Part shown: positions 13,771 through 25,500 of the stretch, piece by piece
How positions within the stretch are numbered: position 1 is the first letter of the stretch
How the letters are laid out: every line of letters starts with the position of its first letter
Source of the DNA: Bolinopsis microptera
Lineage: Eukaryota; Ctenophora; Tentaculata; Lobata; Bolinopsidae
DNA: 64,000 nucleotides
Reading direction: 5' to 3'
NCBI RefSeq assembly: GCF_026151205.1
Contig: NC_087079.1
Location: 15,004,445-15,068,444 of the forward strand
Notes under the pieces: generated by a model
What the model was told of the DNA's origin: nothing
The model's database searches: none
What the model saw: the letters and a program-made list of their open reading frames with translations, nothing else
Translations under genes and position numbers: made by a program

Positions 13771-14734
13771 CAGGTTGGTCCAGAAGTAACTGCACACACG
13801 CAACCCTTTAACACGTAATTCTTCTTAGAATTGCACAGAAATTTTAGAGATTATAGATATAAGTCAAACTTAGATTTCCTGAAAGTTTCGTCAAATTTAA
13901 TCAATTACAGTGGGTGTGGCTTTCAGCTAGAAACTTCAAATTTCTAGACACATTTAGTTTGATAATTGAAGTGCTTTCTCAAAATTTCAAGTTGGTTGTT
14001 CACAATTTAACCGAGTTATGACCCTTTTAAGATCTTGCAGATACATGATCCAGCACTTACTTAGGGTGCTGGGTTTTAATACTTTCAACACTACTATATC
14101 AAACTGTATCAATTTGTATATAACAAATAATTTGAGATCATGAATACGATGTAGTTACATTGAAACGTCGAGTAATCTCCTTTCCCTAATAAGAGCATTT
14201 TTACTTGTCGCAACAACCGGGATAAAGATAATTTTACCCAGAATACACTTACTTAGGGCAAGTTAATCAGTGATATGTTCACTCAATCAATGCCCTGATT
14301 GGTTGGAGACTGATTGTACGACAGCAACCGAAGCGCTATAACGCGAATTTCTTCGGTTTTAAGAAACGTCACTATCAGTATTCACTCAAAGTTATCAGAT
14401 CGTCATCCACTAACATGCTCGTTACCGTTATGAGGCTCATTGTTGCTCGCAAGCAAATTATAGCTCCCGATGAGATTACTGATTGGGTGACGAAATCACT
14501 GATTAAGTGCCGAGATCACGTATCTGCAATATCTTAAAAGGGTCATAACTCTGTTAAATTGTGAACAACCAACTTGAATAGCGAAAAAGAGTAATTAATT
14601 GAATTAGACGAAACTTTCAGGAAATCTAAGTTTGACCCATATCTATAATCTCTGAAATTTCTGTGCAATTCCAAGAAGAATTACGTCAGTTTATTGAAGG
14701 GTTGAGTGTGGGCAATTACTTCTGGGCCACCCTG
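13771..14734. mobile_element. Mariner-like MITE with long terminal inverted repeats
   Basis: Starts CAGGTTGGTCCAGAAGTAAC and ends with the inverse of CAGGGTGGCCCAGAAGTAAT. Each end is bordered by TA (13769-13770 and 14735-14736), the target duplication of Tc1/mariner elements. Similarity of the inverted arms reaches inward for more than 200 bp (for example TTTCAGGAAATCTAAGTTTG at the right end mirrors the left). 964 bp, no transposase ORF, so non-autonomous. Confidence 0.82.
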
Positions 14735-14766
14735 TATTACATAATATAGAAATACCATTATATTAG

Positions 14767-14847
14767 TGCCGCCACCACCATATTTATATTAGTGCCGCAG
14801 CTATTGCTAGTTACGTATAGCTGTACACTGTTATAGTAACTAGCAAT
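14767..14847. repeat. Gapped inverted repeat related to the 13525 palindrome
   Basis: TGCCGCAGCTATTGCTAGTTAC and its near inverse (one mismatch) flank a 24-30 bp loop. Together with the palindrome at 13525-13592 it brackets the MITE, which suggests the MITE inserted into an older repeat. Confidence 0.85.
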
Positions 14848-14859
14848 CGCTGCGGCAGT

Positions 14860-15660
14860 GATTTAAAATTCAATGATAGTATTAGTTGCGGCACCAATTT
14901 TGAATGTCGAGGAAATATTTTGTTTATTTGTTGTCACTTGTACACTACTACTACTATTGTAGGGTTGAATACAAAGTACTATACTACATACTGTTTGTTC
15001 AGTGTTTTTGATAGATGTTTTAAATATGAAATATGGGTATGAATTATGATAAATTTGTTATAATTGACTGTAATTATTTAATTTATACATTATATGTTCT
15101 AGTTATGTAAGTAAAGAGCGGTTTTCTTTTGTTCATTGTTTTCGATGCTAATATAAAATGAAAAAAATTTCGATACCTGCAAATACATATCACATATTGC
15201 ATATGCTAAAACCGATTACGTTGCAGCGCCGCGCACTCAATGAGGCTTCTCACGGCGAGGGTTCTTACTAATTTGCTCGCCCAAAAATTTTACGTGACTT
15301 TGGTTTTTTATGGTTTTGCAGCCGTACAAAACGGTTTTACATAAACCCTAATCCCAACCCTAACCATAACCCCGAAGCTATCCATAACCCTTACCACAAC
15401 CTTAACCCTAATCCGAGCCCTAAACAATCGAATTCATGTTTTACTAGCCTGTCACGTGACCAAAAAGCATTTTTACCCTACGTCATGGGGGGTGATTCGG
15501 AATCAGCGTCCAAAATTACATCGATTCAGATCAATTTCATACCCAAAGGGCCTTTTAACAAGAATTTTCTTAAAATTTGGGCGAGCGATTTAGTAGGAGC
15601 GCACGACGAGATGCGCTACTGTGCCGCGCCGAGCTGCCATGAATTGACATCGTCAATTAA
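14860..15660. other. No gene; contains telomere-like CCCTAA DNA
   Basis: Between 15348 and 15425 degenerate copies of CCCTAA and variants (CCATAA, CCTTAA, CCCAA) follow one another. The metazoan telomere repeat is TTAGGG. A 64-codon ORF at 15485-15679 has no recognisable features. Confidence 0.6.
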
Positions 15661-15689
15661 CCGATTACGGAGGAATTAGCGAGTGCCAC

Positions 15690-15820
15690 AAACGTCAAAC
15701 GTGTGCCGCAGTGCCGCACACCGACATCGTGTGCCGCAGTGCCGCAATCGTGTGCCGCAGTGCCGCACACCGACATCGTGTGCCGCAGTGCCGCAATCGT
15801 GTGCCGCAGTGCCGCAATAA
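15690..15820. repeat. GTGCCGCA tandem repeat
   Basis: CGTGTGCCGCAGTGCCGCA units alternate with ACACCGACAT and ATCGTG spacers, about five double units. The same octamer is in the palindromes at 13.5 and 14.8 kb. The overlapping 87-codon minus frame is repeat-derived. Confidence 0.93.
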
Positions 15821-16084
15821 CGTGACAAGGTTGTCTCGCATTAAGACTCATCGAAAGTAGTTCAGCAGGTATATATTTAAGTTTAAGGTATATATTTAAG
15901 TTTAAATCATTATAATTCAATGTTAAAGGTGACAGGAATAAGAAATAGTTATGCGGAGGTTTTTAATGTTTAAGAAATTTGCGCAAAATACGCGCCATGA
16001 GCAGCAGCTGTCATTCCGCTGAATCTCTATTCTATTATATGTTTATATATGTTTATGAACATAATAGCCTGAGGTCCCTTAACG

Positions 16085-17058
16085 GGTGATACTCGTAAAA
16101 TATCTGTTCCATATATTGACCGGCGCGCGTCCTGGTAGGTTGTAAACCTACAAGAGGTCCCCAGGTAAAAAAATATAAAAGCATATCCAACCATCAAACA
16201 TTATGTTACAGTTAAAAGCATCGAATTTTGCCCCATTTTGCTCTATTTTGATTATTTTATCAAGCAACTCCAATATCCACCAAATTTTTCGGACAGTTGT
16301 AGATAAAAAGTTGTCATACGTTGTATGACCCGCCGCGCACGAAGTGCGCGGCTCCCCCTGTAGCGTCGAAGACCGTGGGGGTCACCACGTGATACAAATA
16401 AAAAGCCCTATTGAAAGGTTTTCACAAATTTTCAGAATGATCTCATTTAAGGAACTAAAGATATGACAGAATAATACGACAAAAATCAACGAATTTTGTC
16501 AAATTACGCGACTTTTACACATAACATACTTTTGCTCAAAAAACCGCGCACGTCACCATCAAACATGGCACGAGTATCACCCGTAAAATATCTGTTCCAT
16601 ATATTGACCGGCGCGCGTCCTGGTAGGTTGTAAACCTACAAAAGGTCCCCAGGTAAAAAAATATAAAAGCATATCCAACCATCAAACATTATGTTACAGT
16701 TAAAAGCATCGAATTTTGCCCCATTTTGCTCTATTTTGATTATTTTATCAAGCAACTCCAATATCCACCAAATTTTTCGGACAGTTGTAGATAAAAAGTT
16801 GTCATACGTTGTATGACCCGCCGCGCACGAAGTGCGCGGCTCCCCCTGTAGCGTCGAAGACCGTGGGGGTCACCACGTGATAAATATAAAAAGCCCTATT
16901 GAAAGGTTTTCACAAATTTTCAGAATGATCTCATTTAAGGAACTAAAGATATGACAGAATAATACGACAAAAATCAACGAATTTTGTCAAATTACGCGAC
17001 TTTTACACATAACATACTTTTGCTCAAAAAGCCGCGCACGTCACCATCAAACATGGCA
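16085..17058. repeat. 488-bp tandem repeat, two units
   Basis: Unit 1 begins near 16085 and unit 2 near 16573; landmarks such as TGTTCCATATATTGACCGG (16105 and 16593) are spaced 488 bp. Each unit has a GC-rich hairpin GCCGCGCAC-GAA-GTGCGCGGC. The units are almost identical. No ORF of interest. Confidence 0.95.
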
Positions 17059-17276
17059 CCTAGGCAAAACTCACTGATCATTCCAAAAATAGGTATGACA
17101 AATTTGGTACTGTGAAAATTCTCACAGTCTCTAGAAAACAATGGTACAAAAATTTTAAAAATCTGAGCAAGTTTATTTTTATCGTGCACCCCCTAGCTAA
17201 AGGCAAATATAAAGATGCAGTTTATAGTTTATATCTCCGCCAAAAGCACACTCCCCCAAATTGTGCGCATTACTGT

Positions 17277-17695
17277 TACCTGGGGACCGAATAGAGATTC
17301 GGCGGAATGACACGCTGAGCGCCGCCCAGTAAGAGATCGACCATGATACATGATAGACGAAACAAATATGTTAGTTTTGAGAATGCCCGTTGACTTGCTC
17401 TTACCAGATGAGCCATGGTCGCGCTTGCAGTAGCGCGCGCCCGCCGTGATATAAACCGGTTGGACTTGAGGTCTAGAGCTCCCTTAAACCAAAGTTTAGT
17501 TACTTTTTGACGGTTAACTGACATGCTTATGATGAAGCCAAATATTGTTATATATTACTATTAGCTCAGTGCATGTTATTGTTTGAGTGTAGGACACTGT
17601 TTGTGCTTACTGGGCCGCGCTCAGCCTGTCATTCCGCCAAATCTTTATTCGGTTAATGAACATAATAGCCTGGGGTCCTCAGGTAATGTTTGTGC
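17277..17695. mobile_element. Inverted-repeat element, possibly SINE-containing
   Basis: GCGCTCAGC.TGTCATTCCGCC and a following AATCT.TATTCGG occur inverted at 17283-17325 and direct at 17615-17660; a third copy is at 15997-16045. The inner part, read on the minus strand, has a tRNA-like A-box (TGGCTCATCTGGTAAGAGC near 17415-17397), but the B-box is poor. Family not identified. Confidence 0.5.
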
Positions 17696-18608
17696 AAGCA
17701 AGTGAAATCATAACATTAACAAGGTGACAAGGTTGCATCTAATAAATGTTCTTAAAAGATATAACCAGTTATGTTACCCTCATAATATTTATTGTCTGTA
17801 AGAAGTAAAAGTATTGAAAAAATAACAAATCAAAAAGGCGGTATTGTTACTTCAAGTTCAATGGTTTTCGTAAGAAATGCAATGTATAATTAGCAACATG
17901 GTAAATCAATAAATATAAAATTAAAATTTACAACAAACTCGGTTAATGAATTACAATTTAACAAATACACTCACTTTAAGGAAGACCATGTGTTCCTCAA
18001 AACATTTGTCTAACGTTGAATCGTGGTGACGTTTTGTAACACTCACAGTGACCCACGTTGTTCCCCATTAACCAAACCGCATACAACAAACCAGTGCAGT
18101 TGTGACCAAATCTTACAAACAATAGCTACTGTTAATTAAGCTGACAGTGAACGCTACATCCTAATATTTCATCCCTAACCTAAATGATGACCCCAGATAT
18201 AAGCTGACAGCTCTATTTGTAGTCTATCTGTAGGGCCTGTCGTGAGATCATGGATCGCTTAGGTTACACAGATAGACTCTATCTGTTAACTCGTTTTTCC
18301 TTCTTCTTTTAGAACGAAAAAGCAGCGAGTATGTTAATCTTAAAATGATTTAAATGATTTACGATAAATAAAAATGCTCCAATACAAATACAGTCCTTTT
18401 TTAAACATCCAATGTTTCACGTTGTGTAGCTGCTTGATCGTGATGACGCCTCTTTATGACGTGGTCACATGGCGGTCACGTGACATGACGGTCACTCGGA
18501 TCAAATCTTTATCAGCACAAGTGTACCACTTATTCTGTGACATGAAACATATCGAATCAATAAAACAAGAGAGTCAGAGGATTCTCTCTCAGGTTTATCA
18601 GGTTACTC
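17696..18608. other. MAGI 3' flank, no gene seen
   Basis: Likely contains the MAGI 3'UTR and polyadenylation site (minus strand), but I could not place the signal with confidence. An inverted pair (GATAGACT/AGTCTATC) surrounds 18220-18285. Confidence 0.5.
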
Positions 18609-19549
18609 TCAGTCGACGGGAGAGGACCCAGCGCTCAGTTCACAATCCGGCTCGTACTTGTCGTACTCGTGGCGCGCGTCACGTGGCGTGATGACGTCAC
18701 GTGATTGTGGTGTGATGACGTCATGTGATTGTGGTGTGATGACGTCACGTGACTGTTCCGTTTCATCATGCGAAGGCGCTGTTTCCACCGGAGAGGCGGG
18801 TAATTCATCGCGTGTTACTTGATCCATACTCGGCTCCGTAGGTGTATCGATGTGGAGGGGGATAGGCGAACTGCTTGGTGTGGGGTCCTTCTCTGGAGTA
18901 TCACCATTCTTTGACCTGGGAGTACAAATTGTCAAAATCTTAGCTATTGATGTCATTTATAGCGTTACTAATGTCATAAGTCATGACACAGTTGACAATT
19001 CTACAGAGTGACAGGCTAAAAAATAGGTCGATTAGACTTCGGTTCTATTCCTACTGAGGGTTCGGTATCATTAAAAATGTCACAAACCTCGAATCAGATA
19101 TTATTTCAGTTCTGTCTGGATACTGTAAAACCTCCGGCTTGTCCTCCAAACCGAGTTGAATAATTGGGGGCATCTCCAACTTGCGTCTTCTGATCACTAA
19201 GTTAAGAGTGCTTCCACCGCTCTTTATCTTATCCACTGCTTCCTGGTGCGACACCTGATAATTCAATTATCAGTACAAATTATTGGGAACTGAGTATGGT
19301 GACATGCCAAAGACAGGTCAAATAAACGGCTGAATCTGAATCTGAAAGGTAGCAAATTCTTCTTACCTCGTACATACTCTGTCCGTTAATCTCAATAATC
19401 TCGTCACCTCTTCTCAATCGGCCGTCTCTGTCAGCTACTCCTCCTTTACCTATCCTCAGAACGAACAGAGTGTCCTCCTCTTCGAAGGCTTTACCACCCC
19501 GGATACTGAACCCGAACCCTCGCTCGTCTCTTTCCAGCGCAATGGCAAG
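18609..19549 (-). other. MAGI: MAGI exons encoding PDZ5 and the C-terminal tail
   Basis: Exon 19367-19549 gives RGFGFSIRGG, GVADRDGRLRRGDEIIEING; exon 19088-19254 gives VSHQEAVDKIKSGG and LNLVIRRR. Exon 18609-18915 is the tail: Ser/Thr/Pro-rich, with three tandem copies of an 8-residue unit (SRDVITPQ, SHDVITPQ, SRDVITP) and the end SSPVD-stop. The tail does not end in a PDZ ligand. The tail repeat is also a 24-bp DNA repeat with TGACGTCA palindromes. Confidence 0.9.
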
Positions 19550-22500
19550 CTGGGGTGAAAGGAATGTTAACGGTAAGATGTAACTGGAGGTCGACTCTCA
19601 AGGATGCTTGTACTTGTAGTTTGTCATTTTTCATTTGCCAAACATGATGATGATGCCTGATAGGAAAACCAGCAGAATTCAGATAGAATATTCACCTCTT
19701 CAGTTTGATTTCTCCATTCGGAATCTTCGTCCTCCTCCACAAGTTGAGGAGTCCCAACACCTAGGACCACGGAAGTTCCGCACTTCTTGATCAGTTCCAC
19801 AACTGTTCTGTGTTGCAGTCCGGTGATAACAGTTCCTGGGTTAAACTTTCATGATGCCTCTTTTACTTTGGTCTTGGTGATTGTGTACCGTGTGTGTGTG
19901 TGTGGTTTTGGGTGTTTATTATCTGTGCCTGTGAGTTATGACAGGTGGTTAGTAAAAATCTGAGCTAAAGAGTGAAAATTGCACAATTTGATCTGAAACC
20001 TTGCAAATCTCATATCACTTATACGTTAAAGTTCCCTCACCATTGACAGTAATCACACTATCTCCCTCCAACAGATCTGCGCACCTTCCAGCCGGACTGC
20101 CTGCAACCACCTTTCCAATCTTGAAAGTGTCCTCTGCGCGCAGCGAGCTGTGGATCACAAATCCGAAGCCGTCTTCAGGCTCCTTGGTCAATGTTACGTT
20201 CCGCATGTTTACTAGTTTATACCTGCAGTATGAATTATATATCACCCGGTATTGAAATTGAATATTTTTATCTGCGTTCTAAATTGATTTATACTGTTCA
20301 ATATCAGCCGGTATTGGAGAAATTTATCTGCGTTCTGTAATAAATTTATAGTGTTCAATATCAGCCGGTATTGAATATGTTTATCTGCGTTCTGAAATTG
20401 ATTTATAGTGTTCAATATCAGCCGGTATTGGAGAAATTTATCTGCGTTCTGTAATAGATTTAAGTAATGACTGGGATGGGAAAATGTCTGCGTAAAAAAG
20501 AAACGGACAGCAGCACCGAATACCGATAGAAACCGTCAGAAACTGGATTTATTAATCATTAATCACGCGATGTAACGTACCTGGACAAGTCTACATTAAT
20601 GTCAGCAGGAGGTTGGAGACCGGACACATTAAAGAGAAGTTCTGGGTTCTTGTGTCTCCTCACCACTAGAGATATCTTACCCTGGAACGATGCTGCTTGT
20701 CCTATCAGGGACAGGACACCCGTGTGGTATGCCCCTAATACGCTCTGACCTGGGGAGAGATTGTGGTGAAATATTAGATATGATTTTTATCTGATTAACT
20801 GAAGCTGAAGATAAGTCTGTTTGGTTTGCGTTGTTTTAATTTGATATTCATAGTTCATATTCTGTTCTATCGACATCAAATGTTGATTATTTGCAATAAA
20901 GTTAATCAAGACTGCCTTGGTAGATAAGATAAAACAACGAGGTTATTTAAAAATTGCGGCGGTGACATGTCGTTTGTATGTCCACGAAATGCTCATATTT
21001 TTACTGTTTTTCGTTTTGCTACGCCATGTGGCTATTCTGGAGCTGAAGGTTAGTTGGACTGACGCCGCCGTTAAAGTGAATTTAAGTTTTTGATCCAGGA
21101 ATATAGCATGGTTTAGTACACTGTTCACTTCTATCTAACTGTGGTACAAATTGCAATGTGATGGCAGCTGGCGTTTTATCTAGGTCAAAATTTTATAGTT
21201 AAGGCAATTTACTACGTGTTTATTTAATTCTAATAACGGTTAATTAATCTTTAGTAGGAGTAAGTATTATAAAACTTAATCATATTAAATATTAATTAGC
21301 TGTTGGTCTGTTACTTAAATTTACTTATAAAACTAAGTAAGTAGTTATGTGGTATTTTCTGTGTAGCGAGCTTTTTATCTTAATATCTCTAATCTTATCT
21401 CTAATATCTCTTAATATCCCTGATTGTATAAAGTCATTTTTATTAGGATACGGATAGTTTATCATTGACCGGCAAATCCCAATCATTTCCAGTTACTTTA
21501 TAACAAAACGCTATTTTTACAAATGTTTGCATTTAAATTTTATTTCATCATTCGATTTCTGTGGCCTTACAACGTATTTCATTTTTGTAAAGTAGTGTGT
21601 GATTGGATAAATAGTTATAAATTGGGTTTCATTCGATATTTGCTGTATTTCACTTGGCAGCGTAGAGATGAAACATAACGAGAAGAAATACGAGTATGAC
21701 GTCATACCTGGTGAAGATGATATATTCGATGATACAAGTTCACACAAGGAATCTTGGACAAAAATGGATAAGCTCTTGTTGATATTTGGTTGCCTGTGCG
21801 ATTTTTCAGATGGAACAGAACTTGATTTACCTGGTTTGTATAACACTTAAAGTTTTAACTTGTTACAATTTTATATGCCCATATAGGGTATTACTGATCA
21901 CGTGATGAAATGCCCATATAAGGTAACAAACAACTGTAGAAGTGTGATAACCATCCTCCATATCTTCAGGAATGATGACACAACAAGTTTCGTGTGACAT
22001 TGAACTGTCTTCATGGAAAGAAGGATTATTGGAATGCAGTGTGTACTTAGCCTTAGCCATTTCAACTTTCATTGCAGGACCATTGTCGATAAGGTAAGGT
22101 CACAAATTGCTGTATTTTGCCCAATGATTTCAATTGCTATCGTCTATGTTGTAGAAGCAGTCAACCATAGGCAAGTGCAAATATTCGAAATAAGTATGTA
22201 ATGAACTTTCATCTCAGATTTGGAAGACGAAGGTTGATTCTAATCTCGCTCTACCTGAGCGCTTTGAGTACAATAATCTGTGCTATAGTTGCAAACTTCA
22301 CCACTCTCCTTCTGTCTCGGGCTCTCCTCGGCTTTTGCTGTGGACTCAGATTCAGCACTCTTTATGTTTGGGCTGCTGAACTGGTCTCTAGTAAAGAGAT
22401 TATAGCCAAAATATTGATGATAACAGGCATAATGTTCCATATCGGGGGAATGTGGTCCTCAGTGTTGGGATATTTGCTGCTTGAAAGGGTTGGATGGAGA

Positions 22501-25500
22501 GTGTTCCTTCTTTTCTCGTCATTACCCGTCGTCATTCCGCCAATCTTCATGCTTCACTTCTGTTTCACAGAGAAGGTATGTCCACAAATAGAAGATGATC
22601 AAAACAAGAAAGAAACAGTGACCACCGTTCCAAACTTTGCTGCCAGAACTGCAAAACTCGGGCTGTTCATAGCTTTAGTCACTTTCAATGGCTGGCTCAC
22701 CACCCTCCTCGTTCCAGCGTTGATCCAGCTGCTAAATATCAAGGAAGCAGGACCAAACAGTGACTGCTCTATCACAATGACTCAAGGGCCGGAACTCTTG
22801 TTACTGGGACTCGTTACCTTCGCAGCCATACCCGCTTCATTACTCACGCACTGGATAAAAGATAAGATCGCATTTCGCAAACTGCAGGGTATAATTGCAT
22901 TGATTTACACGGGAAATTTTGCACTGATGCTCGCACAACAAAGCTTAGCAGTAGCGATTTTGACAAACTTCATAGCTAAGTTCTTGTACGGAATTACTAG
23001 TTTGAGCTACTGTTATGTCCTCTTCGACGTTGACTACTATGGAACAGATAAATTTGTGCTAGGCTCTAGTATTTCGTCCTCAATGGGCTTGATAGGAGGA
23101 ATGGCTGGGTCGGCTATGATCGCGTTTGCTCCCATATCGTCTGTTATAATCACTGCCTTGGTGCTCAGTGCTGTTCAGATGATAGTGATTCTTTCTATGA
23201 CAGAGCTATGACATAGAAATGTTGAGCTGTTCAATAGAGATGGACAGAAGGTATACAAACAGACATTTTGATTTAAGTGTTTCATAAAATTTATGTGTTT
23301 TATTTCCCCCCGATCCATGAATCTTTTGCTGTTAGGCACAAAAGATTCAAGGACAAGGGTTAGCGAACGAAGTGTTTTATTTTGTTGTATATTATATATA
23401 TTTTTGTTTGCGTCCGCGCGCACATTTCTCTGATATGAACAATCAAAATTTCTACGAAAATCTTGTCTGATGTCACGACCGAAAATGATATTCTTGATAA
23501 AGGAGCATTTTCAAAAAAGCTATTAATATTTAGCCCTCTACTGCCCTCATTTATCATCAAGTGGTTTTTAAAAACATATACATTTATACGTTACCATCGT
23601 GGTCCTTGAGCACCCTCAGTTGATATATTTATAATTTTTGAATAACAACTAATATTTGACGTAATTTGGAGGAACAAAAGCCGATCAAATATGAAACTAG
23701 TAGGCTTACTAATATGGCAAACATTACTTTTGGTAACAGTGCAGAGTAGCGAGATATTCGAGATCTATAAAGAGCAGTACGACGAGGCAGGATGGAACGT
23801 TGCTAGGGAAATGATCGGAGACATCATCTCAGAGGATGGTCAAACTTTCCGACCAAGTTATAGGCGAATTCTCTCCACGATAGAGTCTCAACTCTGTTTC
23901 GAAGAAGATCTAAGTAAGGATGATAGTTGCGACCCAATACGAAACTGGATACCTGGATGCAAGTGTAAAGATGAATTCGCTGCTCTAAAAGGGGACTGCA
24001 AAAACGCACCCTGCAAAATTCTACGACTAATCAAGACAAACGGTCCCAACATACTACAGGGTGTCGCATCCGCTGAAAGTTACGAAGAACGCTTCAGAGT
24101 TCTCATGGATTTGATTGAACAAATTTGGAGGATTCTCTGCGAATGTCGAGGCGTAGTAGGGGCAACAATTAACTGCATCAAGGGTTACAACGGCTCAATC
24201 TTACTACGGCTCCTCCACGTTGATCTCTCAAAGTTTGAAGAAATCGTGAATCATCTGGACTGGGATAATATGGGAGAAATAGTACACGGTTATTTAGACG
24301 CTATCTGTGGACAGCACAAAGGTGAAGACTGTCTTGATGTTTTCAAAACATGGCAGATCAATATAGGAGCCCTCTTTGATAACACGTTTAATAACACGGA
24401 CACTTGTCTTTCTTTAATTCGAGTTGAGGAAGATGTAGAAAAATACCTCAACTCCCAGATCTACAATAGCGATATGTCTAACACCACGGTCTACGTCAAC
24501 GGGATCGCAGATGCTCACGTGAAAGTGGAGGAAAAGCTTCGCTGTGATGCTGACTGTGCGGAAGATATGCGGGACGCGTTCTACTTCAGCTGTTGTATAA
24601 AACGGGTCGGGGAGACGCTCACTTCCGAGGAGATGAAGGAAAAGTTTATGAAACTGTTTGAGAACGTTTGGAGTCTAAACCACGCAGGGACACCGCCCAA
24701 TTTGCGGGGAGCTGTGAACAAGTGCTTCTCTATCCACAGACCAGCAAGCTTCTGTGGAGATAAAACCGATGTGTACAGAAACATGGACCAGAAGTGCGAT
24801 GCTATGGGAAATTGAGCAAGCGTATTTTGTTTTATATGATAACTTCGATGGATAACAAACGTTTATTGACAAGAGTCTATTGTTTTCAAAGGAATTGGGG
24901 ACTCACTTTTCATGATTGAATATATTATGATTTTATGAGGGAAATCTTTCAGCGCAGTAAGTTGGCAGAAGAGTTGAATGTTTTATTGTATTACAAATCG
25001 TCATCAAATTTAATTGTCTCGTACGTTACAGTATTGAATAAGAGATAATAATACAACTTTCTTATAACCTAGATCTAGATCTCGGCTTGAATTGTAATTT
25101 GTACAATTAAATGCACATCGTAGATTTGATAACTTGGAGAAAAGTCAGGAGATCAAAACAGAGCATACCGTTTACGGTGCGAATTTCATCGTAGATTTGT
25201 AAGAGACCCTCCGCAGGACCCTCCGGAGTCACGTGACCGATAGCAACAGGGATACCTTGCTCTTCTCCACCAATAACCTAATGGAAAGGGTTGGGTTAAT
25301 TACAAATAAGCTGAATTAATGAACCGATTAATCAAAAATTGAGATTCGTTTGCGACCAAAAACTATCATTATTAACTCGAATGAATATGCGTTAAATACT
25401 AAAAATCATGCAAACGTGAACTTACCTTGAAGCCGAACCCATTGTTATCCTTCTGCAAGTTGACCTGAACATCCTGGTACTCGCCCGTGCTGTCCCACGA

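Larger units (their letters stand above)
20581..25277 (-). other. MAGI: MAGI exons completing PDZ3
   Basis: Exon 25169-25277 reads VIGGEEQGIPVAIGHVTPEG...EIRTVNG and exon 20581-20749 reads QSVLGAYHTGVLSLIGQ...ISLVVRRHK. The join is a split Gly codon. alphaB1 is His654. The 4.4-kb intron between them contains two plus-strand genes (MFS carrier and Cys-rich secreted protein). Confidence 0.92.

Noticed and set aside
15657..15920. 87-codon minus-strand ORF with repeated CGTAAH-like units
   Set aside because: Translation of the GTGCCGCA tandem repeat; no independent evidence of coding.
18374..18691. 105-codon plus-strand ORF
   Set aside because: Antisense to the MAGI C-terminal exon, with no domain or splice evidence.
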